This document shows positions 35,291-44,734 of a DNA stretch of 54,880 bases, in pieces. Both the position numbers and the translations under genes were made by a program. The notes beneath the pieces are model-generated. The model saw only the letters and a program-made list of their open reading frames with translations, was not told where the DNA came from and did no database searches. Source of the stretch: Neobacillus drentensis NBRC 102427 (lineage in GTDB: Bacteria > Bacillota > Bacilli > Bacillales > Cytobacillaceae); contig NZ_BCUX01000033.1 of the NCBI RefSeq assembly GCF_001591445.1, forward strand, positions 1 to 54,880. Reading direction: 5' to 3'. Position 1 is the first letter of the stretch; each line of letters begins with the position of its first letter.

Positions 35291-36406
35291 ATGGAAGACA
35301 GGTCTTTTGTTTTTTCTAAAAGTATGACGGCGATCTCAAAAGGGTTTGCCATCCTTTTAATGGTCTATCATCATTTATTCACTTTTCCAAACCGTATTTC
35401 TGCTGTTGATTACAAACCCATCATGATTGTCAATGACCTTCCATTAGACCAGCTGATTGCCGATTCCGGAAAACTTTGTGTGGCTATTTTCCTTTTCTTA
35501 AGTGGCTTTGGCCTTTATAAGTCATTTGAAGCAAAAGGCATTTTCACTTTTCAACAAGGGCTAAAACGAATACTCAACTTTTATAAGCTTTATTGGATTA
35601 TTTTTTTCATCTTTATCCCAATTGGATTGACTTTCTTTAATGACACGATAAGATACACATGGAATACCAAGCAGTTTATTTATAATTTATTTGCTCTCAT
35701 CCATACCTACAATGGTGAGTGGTGGTTTATCCCGATATATATCGAGTTAATAGTTGTGTTCCCGCTCTTGATATGGTTAGTTGAAAAAAATCCCGTTGTT
35801 GTTTGTTACCTCTCATTTATAGGTCTGTTTCTTTCTGGTTTTTTTCTGCACATAGATGATATTTTTTCAAAATATGAATTGATTCAAATTTTGATTAATC
35901 ATTTAGGCATCGACTTAATCTGGCAAGTCATGTTTGTCACAGGCATCTTCTTCGCTAAATATTCATTATTTGGAAGTATGGAACGTTTTTTCTTAAAAGC
36001 ACATCTAAATTATAGACTCATTTTTTTGTCCCTACTTGTTCTCTGCTACTACATAAGACAATACGCGCTCAAGTTTGTTATTGATACTAGAGGTACCGAA
36101 ATTGAGGGGATATACGACTATGCTGATTTTATCCTCGCCCCTATCGCGATTTTCTCGTTTGTAAAACTGATTCAAAATATCACCATTCTTGAACGGCTTT
36201 TTCTTTTATTAGGGAAACATTCGACGATTATTTGGCTTACCCATACTTTCTTTATTTACTACTATTTCCAGGACATCATGTATGCTCCATACTATTCCGT
36301 TTTGATCGTCATTTGGGTGTTTGTCATTACGATTTTAGTCTCTATCGGCATCAATATATTGATCAATCTGTTACATTTGCCTTTTCCAAAAAATAAAACG
36401 GAATGA
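35291..36406 (+). CDS. Membrane acyltransferase (acyltransferase 3 family)
   Basis: 371-residue polytopic membrane protein with about ten hydrophobic helices. The N-terminal signature is SKGFAILLMVYHHLFTF, with a histidine pair at the end of helix 1 (the HH is a hallmark of this family), then KLCVAIFLFLSGFGLYKSF in the second helix. A late helix contains LLGKHSTIIWLTHTFFIYYYF. It probably O-acylates an exported polymer or sugar. It is the only plus-strand gene between 5359 and 44735. AGGTG lies 9 bases before the ATG. It is distantly related to the acyltransferase at 33177, but the two are not close paralogues. Confidence 0.85.
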   Translation: MEDRSFVFSKSMTAISKGFAILLMVYHHLFTFPNRISAVDYKPIMIVNDLPLDQLIADSGKLCVAIFLFLSGFGLYKSFEAKGIFTFQQGLKRILNFYKLYWIIFFIFIPIGLTFFNDTIRYTWNTKQFIYNLFALIHTYNGEWWFIPIYIELIVVFPLLIWLVEKNPVVVCYLSFIGLFLSGFFLHIDDIFSKYELIQILINHLGIDLIWQVMFVTGIFFAKYSLFGSMERFFLKAHLNYRLIFLSLLVLCYYIRQYALKFVIDTRGTEIEGIYDYADFILAPIAIFSFVKLIQNITILERLFLLLGKHSTIIWLTHTFFIYYYFQDIMYAPYYSVLIVIWVFVITILVSIGINILINLLHLPFPKNKTE

Positions 36407-36439
36407 AAGGGCTTACATTAGTATGAACTAATCAGTTAA

Positions 36440-36486
36440 CTGCAGGGGCAATTGCCCCCGCTTGAATAGAAAATTACCCCTGTAGC
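36440..36486. terminator. GC-rich inverted repeats between convergent genes
   Basis: Contains the perfect 14-bp palindrome GGGGCAATTGCCCC (36445-36458) and an alternative longer pairing of CTGCAGGGG (36440-36448) with CCCCTGTAG (36477-36485). The two pairings exclude each other. It lies between two convergent genes and may act as a terminator in both directions, though neither side has a good T-run. Confidence 0.45.
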
Positions 36487-37713
36487 TTAATATGATATTG
36501 CTCGCTTACTTTGGTTGGCCCATAGTCGATTGAATTCCTTTTTGCTGAGCTTGGCATTCTTTTCTCCCGTCCAGCAATCATTATAATAATAATAATTTTT
36601 ATCAAATCCCGTTAGGACTAAAGCATGAACGGAAAAACCATGCATCCGTGAAACCCAGACGACAATTGACTTGTTACTGACTAATTGTTTTTCTATATTC
36701 ACATTACTTGTGCCGGTTAAATTTTTTGCACTTCCAGCATAATTCTTGACCAATCCCATTAAGGCGGATGGATAAATCGTCCATCCTTTTTTAGTATATG
36801 GATTTCCCACATAACCAAGGTTTGGATTCTGCGAATGCTTTGGCATTTTATTTGCTAACGTCACTTTATCAACATGTACGCCTTTATACTGCAACATCAT
36901 CGTTACTGCAGTAATTTCACAGCCTGTTGGTAATTCAGGTCGTTGATTGATCAATGGAACATTTAATTTAATTCCGCTGACACGGGAAAATTGTTTCCCA
37001 TAAACCGTCTTTGGATAAAATTCATACGTTGAAATCATATTCATTGTCCCTTTTTTTCTCTGAGTAGCCTTTGTCACATATCCCGAAGTATTAATGGTAA
37101 AGATATACTTGATATTTTTACTATGTTTGCCATAAACTGTTTTCGGAAAGTACTCATATCTTGAAATAATTTGGTTGGTTCCATTTTCTCTCTTAACAGC
37201 CCTTGTTAAATAACCAGAGGAATTAACATCAAAAATATATTTGATCTTGTCCCCATGATTTCCATAGAAGGTTTTCGGATAATATTCATATCGATTCGTA
37301 ACCTTTTGGGTCTTTTTATCAAGTTGTTCTGCTCTCCCAATCGATCCATCGCTGTTCAAATAAAAAATATATTTTATACTTTTTTGTGCATTATCTAGAT
37401 TGCTATTGGGATGAAAGTTTAGTATCTTACTTACTTTACTACCTGAAAATACCTTTGCTAAGGTAATTACTCCCTGACCGTTAATGTAGTATTTTGTATT
37501 CCCTTTGACAATCTCCTTTGGAGGAACTTCACTTTTTATATCAATGGATTCCTTTTTATATGACGTTAACTCTGTTGCACTCGCATTTTTAGCTGGAATT
37601 ACCATCGAGAATAAAATTAAACCTATAAAAATTTTCTTGAAAATATACCCTGCATTCAATTCTTTTCCCACCCTTTTACATTCTATCTTCTTAATTTCTA
37701 TCAAAAATTCCAA
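36487..37713 (-). CDS. Secreted C39-like (peptidase_C39_2) cysteine peptidase with 44-residue repeats
   Basis: About 390-408-residue exported protein. A signal peptide ends near AKNASATEL. Three copies of a 44-residue repeat follow (YEYYPKT at 142, YEYFPKT at 186, YEFYPKT at 230, each with IKYIF and GY.T.A). The C-terminal papain-fold domain (about 247-405) has LPTGCEITAV (C265), SVHALVLTG (H363) and YNDCW (D379), matching the C39_2 family. The start is uncertain: the given one is a TTG without a ribosome binding site; a GTG at 37671 corresponds to the paralogous start of the next gene, and a TTG at 37659 follows AAAGGGTGGG. It lies 50 bases downstream of the serine hydrolase gene, probably one operon. 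The substrate is unknown. Confidence 0.8.
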   Translation of the reverse strand: MEFLIEIKKIECKRVGKELNAGYIFKKIFIGLILFSMVIPAKNASATELTSYKKESIDIKSEVPPKEIVKGNTKYYINGQGVITLAKVFSGSKVSKILNFHPNSNLDNAQKSIKYIFYLNSDGSIGRAEQLDKKTQKVTNRYEYYPKTFYGNHGDKIKYIFDVNSSGYLTRAVKRENGTNQIISRYEYFPKTVYGKHSKNIKYIFTINTSGYVTKATQRKKGTMNMISTYEFYPKTVYGKQFSRVSGIKLNVPLINQRPELPTGCEITAVTMMLQYKGVHVDKVTLANKMPKHSQNPNLGYVGNPYTKKGWTIYPSALMGLVKNYAGSAKNLTGTSNVNIEKQLVSNKSIVVWVSRMHGFSVHALVLTGFDKNYYYYNDCWTGEKNAKLSKKEFNRLWANQSKRAISY

Positions 37714-37763
37714 TATATCAATATAAGGACTTTATATATCGTGCCCTAGCTAAGTCGGTCAAT

Positions 37764-39056
37764 TTACTTGCTTACGCTAAGTTCAGTTATATAGTTACTT
37801 GCTACATATCCAACTCTTCCGCCTATATCCACAACATAGAAGTCATTTTCTTTTTTGAAAAAATAGTAATCTTGATTTTTATTAATATAGCCGATTACTG
37901 TACCTGCTGTGATTTTATCAACGATAGGAGCCATAGCCGTCATCTTAATAATTCCTATTTGCGGTTGATTAGCTGACCAGCCGGCTACGGCAGGCTTCAA
38001 TAGGGCGGTCACTGATTTCTTTTGGATATAACCGGATCCTTTTCCAAATTTGATTTGATACCAAGTCCCTTGATTCGAAAGAATTCTAAGCGTTTGATAT
38101 TTTTTTAATGTCCCTACCGCTGCATTTTTTGACTTGCTTTGATAGATGGTCACATCCGCATTGCTCTTAAAAAAGTTAGCTGATACTTTAATCTGATGAT
38201 GCTTATTAACAATCGCTGCTAATCCCGCAATCACCTTTTGTGATTTTTCATAGGAAATTCCTTTGGTCATAATCGCTAACACATACGGGTTTTTATCATA
38301 CACAATCGCCGCATCATTATAAATCCTGTCCTGTGGTATCATCCCTACCTTGTGGGCGACAGCTGTTCCCTTAATTCCACGCGGTATCGTCGTATTATAG
38401 ACTGTCTTTTTCAAATAACCGACAAGCTCTTTGCCTCGCGCGCTTTTCTCGGAAAATTGATAGAGTCTTTTTGCATATATCGATAAATCATTGGCAGAGG
38501 TTAAATTTTGCCCATTTGGATAGGCATACTGACCGCCAACACTTTTCATATAGTTAATAAAATTACGCTGACCGACTCGTTCTTTTAACATAATAAACGC
38601 GATATTATCACTGTAAATCATTGCTTTTTTGACGAGGTCCCTAATTGTGTAGGACGTCCCAACCCTATCCTTTTGGATGACACCGCTGCCGCCATAATAA
38701 TGATAGCTTTTGTATTTCAGCTTTTGATTTAAGTTGATTTTCCCTTTATCCGCCTGCTCCATAATATAGAGGACGAGAGGCAATTTAATCGTACTGGCTG
38801 CTCGGTTAGGTGTTTTTCCATTGATTTGAAAGGTATCACCTGTCACTAAGTCCTGGTATTGAAGGGTAACCTTACCGCCAGCCTTTTTTATGTAGTTATT
38901 TAGTTCTGCTGATACTTTCTTTGAAAAATTTTGCTGTGCTGTTAATTCTGCCGCACTAGCTGGTTTTGCTGGAATGACCAGCGCAAATAAAATCATCATC
39001 ATAAAGATTCCCTTTAAAAAACGTCCCGTCTTCAACACTTTCCCCATCCTTTTCAC
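37764..39056 (-). CDS. Secreted beta-lactamase-fold serine hydrolase with C-terminal SH3-like domains
   Basis: 430-residue exported protein. The signal peptide ends near PAKPASAAEL. The class A beta-lactamase-like domain (about 42-290) has the active-site S88-x-x-K91 (STIK), the S149-D-N motif and K236-V-G where KTG or KSG is usual. The C-terminal 130 residues form two SH3-like segments (NADVTIYQSKSKNAAVG, then GTVIGYINKNQDYYFFK). It may be a D,D-peptidase-like or penicillin-interactive protein acting on the wall; true beta-lactamase activity is doubtful since no Glu166 motif is clear. I chose the GTG at 39056, 5 bases after AAGGGAG. Its leader closely resembles that of the C39-like protein. 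Confidence 0.8.
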   Translation of the reverse strand: MKRMGKVLKTGRFLKGIFMMMILFALVIPAKPASAAELTAQQNFSKKVSAELNNYIKKAGGKVTLQYQDLVTGDTFQINGKTPNRAASTIKLPLVLYIMEQADKGKINLNQKLKYKSYHYYGGSGVIQKDRVGTSYTIRDLVKKAMIYSDNIAFIMLKERVGQRNFINYMKSVGGQYAYPNGQNLTSANDLSIYAKRLYQFSEKSARGKELVGYLKKTVYNTTIPRGIKGTAVAHKVGMIPQDRIYNDAAIVYDKNPYVLAIMTKGISYEKSQKVIAGLAAIVNKHHQIKVSANFFKSNADVTIYQSKSKNAAVGTLKKYQTLRILSNQGTWYQIKFGKGSGYIQKKSVTALLKPAVAGWSANQPQIGIIKMTAMAPIVDKITAGTVIGYINKNQDYYFFKKENDFYVVDIGGRVGYVASNYITELSVSK

Positions 39057-39169
39057 TTTATCTCCCTTAAATTTTAACAAAAGTAGTAAAATATTAATAT
39101 AGGTTTCAATTATTAAAAGGAATGTAATCCAGCAAATATAGGAAGATCATCAGTTTTGCTAGAAACTAG

Positions 39170-39213
39170 TAAAAAAAAGGGTATCCAACGTAATAACTTG
39201 GACACCCTTTTTA
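39170..39213. terminator. Bidirectional terminator after the 5'-nucleotidase gene
   Basis: Long stem AAAAAGGGTATCCAA / TTGGACACCCTTTTT (about 39174-39188 with 39198-39212, one wobble pair), A-run on one side and T-run on the other. Main use is on the minus strand. Confidence 0.85.
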
Positions 39214-39244
39214 CTTTTCTTCAGGTATTTTTCTTATTCATTTA

Positions 39245-42200
39245 TTACTTAACAGTTACTTTGGCAGTTTTGCTTACATTACCAGCTTTGTCGATTGCTA
39301 CGACTTCTACAACTTTGCCGGCTTTTTGTTTAGCAATGGTGATGGAGAATTTGCCATATTTATCAGCAGTTCTAGAACCAATCACTTTGCCGCTAACTTT
39401 GACCACTACTGTTGAATAAGCCTCTGCTTTACCAGTTACTTTGGTAGACTTCACAGTTATCTTATCAACAGTAGGTGTGCTTGGTGCCTTTTTATCGATT
39501 GTAAATTTCACAGTTGTTTTGTTGCCTGCTGCGTCAGTTACTACTAATGTGTAGATTGCGTCTATTTTGACAACTGTTTTAGTTGCAACAGCATTTCCAT
39601 TTAATAAAGCTTTTCCTTCATTAAAGTAGATAATTACATCTTTTTTGTATAGCCCATTGTTTGAAACTCCTGTTACTACTGGAGCTTTTTTATCAATAGT
39701 GAATTTCACAGTTGTTTTATTGCCTGCTTCGTCAGTTACTACTAATGTGTGGACCCCTTCAGTTGCAACAATTCCAGCTTTAAAGGATTTACCATCTAAT
39801 GTTGCAGTTCCTTCATTAAATGTAACGGTAACATTTTTATTATAGATACCATTATTAACGACTCCACCTACTACTGGAGCGATTTTATCACTAACTTTAA
39901 TAGTTGTTTCACTCTTATTACCAGATGGGTCAGATACAACTATAGTTAATACAGTTTTTGCAGCTTGAGCAGCTGGTAATGAAACAGAGAATTTACCATC
40001 GGCACCTGTTTTTGCAGTGCCAAGAGTTTTGTTGCTAGATACAGTGACAGTTGAACCAACTTCAGCTGTTCCTGTGACTACTTTATCTTTGTTGCTTACA
40101 TCGTTTACGACTGCTTTATCAGGTGCAATCACATCAAGAACGAATGTATACCCAATTGGACTTAAGTTGAATGATAAATCAACAGAGAATGCGAATAATT
40201 GGGTCCCTTCTTTAAGTGGCGCCATTAATGGAACACTGAAATTACCATTTTCATCTGCTGTTAAGTGGACCTTCAGATTGAAACCATTTGTAATATATAC
40301 ATGTGTTCCTGGTTCTGCACCATGGCCTTTGATTTCAGTAGACATATTGGTAATTGGATCAAAAGCAGGAGCTGTTGGATCTGTGATATCTATTACTTTC
40401 ACTGTTGTTGAAGCACTAACATTTTTCGCAGCATCAGTTGCTGTGATAACTAGTTCTGTTCCTGCTTTTTGGACTTCAATCTCGACTGTAAAATCTCCAT
40501 CATTTGAAGCAGTTGCTGAACCTACGAGCGTACCATTAGCCTTCACTTCAACTAGAGCACCAGCTTCTGCTTTACCTGTTACTGTTTTAGATTGGTCATT
40601 TACATCATTCACTACTGGAGCTAATGGTGCTGTGACATCTATTACTCTTACTCTTGCTTCATAACTTACATTTAATGCGGCATCGATTGATGTCACAATT
40701 AGTTCTGTTCCAGCTTTTTGAACAGGAATGTCGACTGTATAGCTTCCGTCTTCAGCAGCAGTTCCTAAACCAATAACAGTCCCCTTTGCTTTTACTTTAA
40801 CTTTTGTCCCAGCCACAGCTGTACCTGTAACTTTTTTAGATTGATCATTTACTTCAGCAACAGTAGGTGCTGTCAACGTTACCTCTTCTTGCTTGATTCT
40901 TCCTTCAATTTCAGCAGTTATTGGGCTTTGACCTTTAAATGTGTTAACGTAGTCAACTAAAGCCTCTAAATCAGTAGTCCAAGTTGTACGTTCTTTACCT
41001 TCTTTAAGGATGGTAAATCCGTCACCGCCATCAGCCATAAAGTTATTTACTGACACACTATACTCTGCAACCGGATCAATTTTCGAACCGTCTGGAAGGA
41101 AAATGTCGACAACTTTTTGTCCTAGAGGCAACTTATCAGACCAAGTATAACTTAACCCTGAAATTTGCATGATACGGTATCTGTCCGCTTGGAATTGCTG
41201 ATTGATTAATGTTCTTACTTGGTCGCCGGTAATCTTTAAGCTAACCACATCATTACCGAATGGCTGGACCGCGAATAAATCTCCCCAAGTAACATCTCCT
41301 GCTTTTTTGATTTCATCACGAACGCCGCCAATATTCATGAATGCAAACTGAGTGCCAGTTTTAGCACGCATGCTGTCTGCAATTAAGTTACCCATTGGAG
41401 CTTCCCCAGATTTATTTTGCGCACGAGAAATTGGTGCAGTTGTCACTCCGACTACTTCGCTTGTTTGTGGAGCAATATCTGCTTGGTATTTATCAAGCTC
41501 AGCTTTAATTTTTGCATCAGGTGTAATGCTGTCTTTAAAGGTTGAAGCAACTTCAGCCTTTTTTGTAACGATATCTTTCGTTACTGGGTCAATCGTCAGA
41601 TCAACATCAGAGAATGCTGTACCATATGAATAAGATTGAACTAACAATTTACCATCCACTGTTGAGTTCAAATACTTGTGGTCATGGGCACCGTAGATCA
41701 CGTCAACTTCATCATCAATGGCTTTAGCCATGTCGACCACTTTACCTGTTGGATTATCTCCATTAGATGCGGATGTACCAGGATCATGGGCAAGAACGAC
41801 AATCGATTTTACCCCTTTTTCTTTTAACACAGCAGTATATTTGTTAACTGCTTCTACCTCATCAGTGAATTTAACTCCAGCCACACCGCTTGCAGTAACG
41901 ATTGTTGGTGTTTCAGTTGTAACGACACCGATAAAGCCAATTTTAACGCCATCTACTTCTTTGATTGCATATGGAGGTAAGATTAATTCACCTGTTTTTT
42001 CATCCTCTACGTTGGCTACAATGTAGTCAAAATTGGCGCCTTCAAATGCACCATACTTTGCTTCGGTTTTTGGATGGGCACCACCATAGATTAAACGCTT
42101 CATTTCTGCGACGCCTTCATCAAATTCATGGTTACCGATGGTACCAATATCCATACCGATTTCGTTCATGAAACGAATCGTCGGCTCATCTTGTAATAGA

Positions 42201-44449
42201 GCAGATACCGGACGGCTTGCTCCTACTAAGTCTCCGGCCTGTAACATTAAAGTATTGGCAGGGTTTGTTGCTTCTCTTTGTTTTAAATAGGCTGCTAAAT
42301 ATTCAATTCCTCCGACAGCACGATTAGAAACGGTCGTAGAATAATCTAATTGTCCGTGGAAGTCATTGATTCCTAATAATTGAACGTGAACGTTTTGGTC
42401 TAGCTGGTATTGCTGCCATGTTACACCATTAACATTTTCTGTACCAACTGATTTAACGTTTGGTGTTTGAGCAGTAAATGGGATAGCATCTGGTGATGAA
42501 CGGAATACTAAATTTTTAGCTACGCCACCTACCGGAGCAATTTTCCAGTTGTTATCCGCTGTAGGATTTACAATTTTATGTTCAGAGATATAATCCATTA
42601 AAACTTGACGGTTCTCGTCAGGAGAATCAACTACTAATTTTGCTTGACCACCCTTGGTTCCAGGGAAATTGCCTCCACCGCTTGCACGGTAGTTATTAGT
42701 TACAACTATGAATTTCTGTTCTGGATTAATCTCATTTCCATTCATATCAGTAAAGGTAATGATACGGTGGGCGTCTTCTTTAATTACATCACCTGTGTTG
42801 TAATCGTAACGAGCTGGTTGAGTAACATCGATTTGATATTTAAGACCATCGATGACATCGAAGTTAAATGGTTGGAATCCATAGTCAATCAATTCTTGAG
42901 CGTTAGAGTCATTAGGGTCTATTCGCTTAAATTGAGATGCAGACATTTCTAACCATTCTTTAACTTCTGCACCTGTTAATTCAACAGCTTTTAATGTATT
43001 GTTATACAAATAAAGGTCATTAGCGCTCTTAATAGAAAGGTCACCTTTAGTAATATTTGTATAGTCACCTGTGCCTTGTCGGCCTGCCTTGAATGGTGCA
43101 CCAGCAGAAATAATCGGGACATTTTCCAATTCTGGCTTATTTGCCTTGATGTATTTTTTTACATATTCAGTCTGTGCATTGTTTACTATTTGAATAGTTG
43201 GATCATCCATTACACGTGAGAAGTAACTGAACATAGGTGCCTCAGTTTCACCGATTTTCCCGCGAACGTAACCAAGTGTTCCTTCATGAGTTTCTTTTAC
43301 TGCATCAACAATACGCTGATCTGGTCCATCCACAAGTGAAGTCTTTGTTTTGTCAGCATTTGTCTTAAAAATGGATCTTAGCGCAGCTAGTGAATTTGTT
43401 ACTTGCCACTTACCGTCAACTTTTTGAAGGTCGAGGTCCATTACTCCCAGATTGTTACCCCAGAAACCTGCCTCCATTGCTGGAACATTGTTAATATGAC
43501 CTTTGGTATTATCAATACCTGTTTTTCCATTAAATGTAGCATCACCAGGGAAATTTACGTGAGCATGTCCAAAAAGAAGTGCATCAATGCCTTGAACTTG
43601 ACTCAAGGAATAAACAGCATTTTCAGCATCTGCTGCATTAGGAGCTGCAACGTCACAACCGGAGTGGGCAATGGCAACAATAATATCCGCGCCCTCTGCT
43701 TTCATTTTAGGGATAAACTCATTAGCAGTTTCAACAATACCTTTTACAGTTACTTTACCTTGTAAGTTATCTTTATCCCATTGCATAATTTGAGGTGGAG
43801 CAAAACCGATGACCCCTACTCTAATAGTTTGTTCTACACCTGCTTCATCCACGACTTTTTTATCGATAATTTTGTATGGGTTGAAGTAGTTTTTGCCTGT
43901 TGTTGCATCATAAATGTTTGCGTTTACGAAATTGTATGGAACTTCTTCCAAAGCATTGTTTAAGAAATCTAATCCATAGTTGAACTCATGATTTCCGGCA
44001 ATTCCAGCATCATAGTTTAAGATATCCATAGCCTTGAAGACCGGGTGCTGTTCAGTTGCTCCAAGTTTTTTCACCTTTGCTACATAGTCTGCAAAAGGGT
44101 TACCTTGTAGTAAGTCACCTGCATCAAATAACATTGAGTTTTTCTCATATGTAGGGCTTGTTTCTACATTTGGATTAATTTTTTCAGTTCTTGCTTGAGT
44201 GATCAATTTAGCTGTTCTATCAAGACCAAACTCGATTGTCGGTTTATCTTGGTAGTAATCATAATCCATCACATTGGAGTGAAGGTCAGTTGTTTCTAAA
44301 AACCTAAGTTTTACTGTGCTTTCAGTATTTCCTTCTGCTTTTACAGCCTGTGGAAAAATATTCAATGGAACAGTTGTAAGCGCTAACATTGTTGCTAGAG
44401 AAGTATTGAGCATACGTCTTTTCATGCTTCTTTTTATTTGTCTCTTCAC
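39245..44449 (-). CDS. yfkN: Secreted double 5'-nucleotidase / 2',3'-cyclic phosphodiesterase with Ig-like repeats
   Basis: 1734-residue exported protein resembling B. subtilis YfkN. After a basic signal peptide (SMKRRMLNTSLATMLALT) come two full nucleotidase modules. Module 1 (about 35-640) has LETTDLHSNV, FDAGDLLQGNP, AGNHEFNYGL and a nucleotidase C-terminal domain. Module 2 (about 685-1180) has GINDFHGQLD, QAGDLVGASRP, TIGNHEFDEG and a second C-terminal domain (MADGGDGFT). The DxH, GD and GNHE metal sites are intact in both. The last 540 residues are about seven Ig-like repeats. No LPXTG motif ends the protein, unlike many relatives. It probably releases phosphate or nucleosides from extracellular nucleotides. 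I chose the GTG at 44449, 7 bases after AAGGGCGG, over a TTG at 44470. Confidence 0.9.
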   Translation of the reverse strand: MKRQIKRSMKRRMLNTSLATMLALTTVPLNIFPQAVKAEGNTESTVKLRFLETTDLHSNVMDYDYYQDKPTIEFGLDRTAKLITQARTEKINPNVETSPTYEKNSMLFDAGDLLQGNPFADYVAKVKKLGATEQHPVFKAMDILNYDAGIAGNHEFNYGLDFLNNALEEVPYNFVNANIYDATTGKNYFNPYKIIDKKVVDEAGVEQTIRVGVIGFAPPQIMQWDKDNLQGKVTVKGIVETANEFIPKMKAEGADIIVAIAHSGCDVAAPNAADAENAVYSLSQVQGIDALLFGHAHVNFPGDATFNGKTGIDNTKGHINNVPAMEAGFWGNNLGVMDLDLQKVDGKWQVTNSLAALRSIFKTNADKTKTSLVDGPDQRIVDAVKETHEGTLGYVRGKIGETEAPMFSYFSRVMDDPTIQIVNNAQTEYVKKYIKANKPELENVPIISAGAPFKAGRQGTGDYTNITKGDLSIKSANDLYLYNNTLKAVELTGAEVKEWLEMSASQFKRIDPNDSNAQELIDYGFQPFNFDVIDGLKYQIDVTQPARYDYNTGDVIKEDAHRIITFTDMNGNEINPEQKFIVVTNNYRASGGGNFPGTKGGQAKLVVDSPDENRQVLMDYISEHKIVNPTADNNWKIAPVGGVAKNLVFRSSPDAIPFTAQTPNVKSVGTENVNGVTWQQYQLDQNVHVQLLGINDFHGQLDYSTTVSNRAVGGIEYLAAYLKQREATNPANTLMLQAGDLVGASRPVSALLQDEPTIRFMNEIGMDIGTIGNHEFDEGVAEMKRLIYGGAHPKTEAKYGAFEGANFDYIVANVEDEKTGELILPPYAIKEVDGVKIGFIGVVTTETPTIVTASGVAGVKFTDEVEAVNKYTAVLKEKGVKSIVVLAHDPGTSASNGDNPTGKVVDMAKAIDDEVDVIYGAHDHKYLNSTVDGKLLVQSYSYGTAFSDVDLTIDPVTKDIVTKKAEVASTFKDSITPDAKIKAELDKYQADIAPQTSEVVGVTTAPISRAQNKSGEAPMGNLIADSMRAKTGTQFAFMNIGGVRDEIKKAGDVTWGDLFAVQPFGNDVVSLKITGDQVRTLINQQFQADRYRIMQISGLSYTWSDKLPLGQKVVDIFLPDGSKIDPVAEYSVSVNNFMADGGDGFTILKEGKERTTWTTDLEALVDYVNTFKGQSPITAEIEGRIKQEEVTLTAPTVAEVNDQSKKVTGTAVAGTKVKVKAKGTVIGLGTAAEDGSYTVDIPVQKAGTELIVTSIDAALNVSYEARVRVIDVTAPLAPVVNDVNDQSKTVTGKAEAGALVEVKANGTLVGSATASNDGDFTVEIEVQKAGTELVITATDAAKNVSASTTVKVIDITDPTAPAFDPITNMSTEIKGHGAEPGTHVYITNGFNLKVHLTADENGNFSVPLMAPLKEGTQLFAFSVDLSFNLSPIGYTFVLDVIAPDKAVVNDVSNKDKVVTGTAEVGSTVTVSSNKTLGTAKTGADGKFSVSLPAAQAAKTVLTIVVSDPSGNKSETTIKVSDKIAPVVGGVVNNGIYNKNVTVTFNEGTATLDGKSFKAGIVATEGVHTLVVTDEAGNKTTVKFTIDKKAPVVTGVSNNGLYKKDVIIYFNEGKALLNGNAVATKTVVKIDAIYTLVVTDAAGNKTTVKFTIDKKAPSTPTVDKITVKSTKVTGKAEAYSTVVVKVSGKVIGSRTADKYGKFSITIAKQKAGKVVEVVAIDKAGNVSKTAKVTVK

Positions 44450-44734
44450 ACTTTTTCCGCCCTTCGACAATATATTAGTATTGCAAGACTATTCTACTAA
44501 TTTTTCAACAAGATTCATAGACTTTTGTAAGAAATTTATCATATTTTTACAAGAAATATATATTTTGATAATCCGTGTGTGTTCGACAGCTATTAATAAG
44601 TAAATTCCCGGAAAAAGTTTTTCTTAAAAAATCCAGTAAAATTTATGTAAATTTTTCAAAAAAATGTATGAAATCTCGATAAAACCTGCTATTCTATAAT
44701 ATGGCTTCTAATTATGGTTTGGAGGTAAAAATTG

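Noticed and set aside
40017..40664. Long open frame antisense to the 5'-nucleotidase Ig repeats
   Set aside because: Shadow of the repeated Ig modules on the other strand; composition (valine, threonine, serine rich) mirrors the real frame and there is no start signal.
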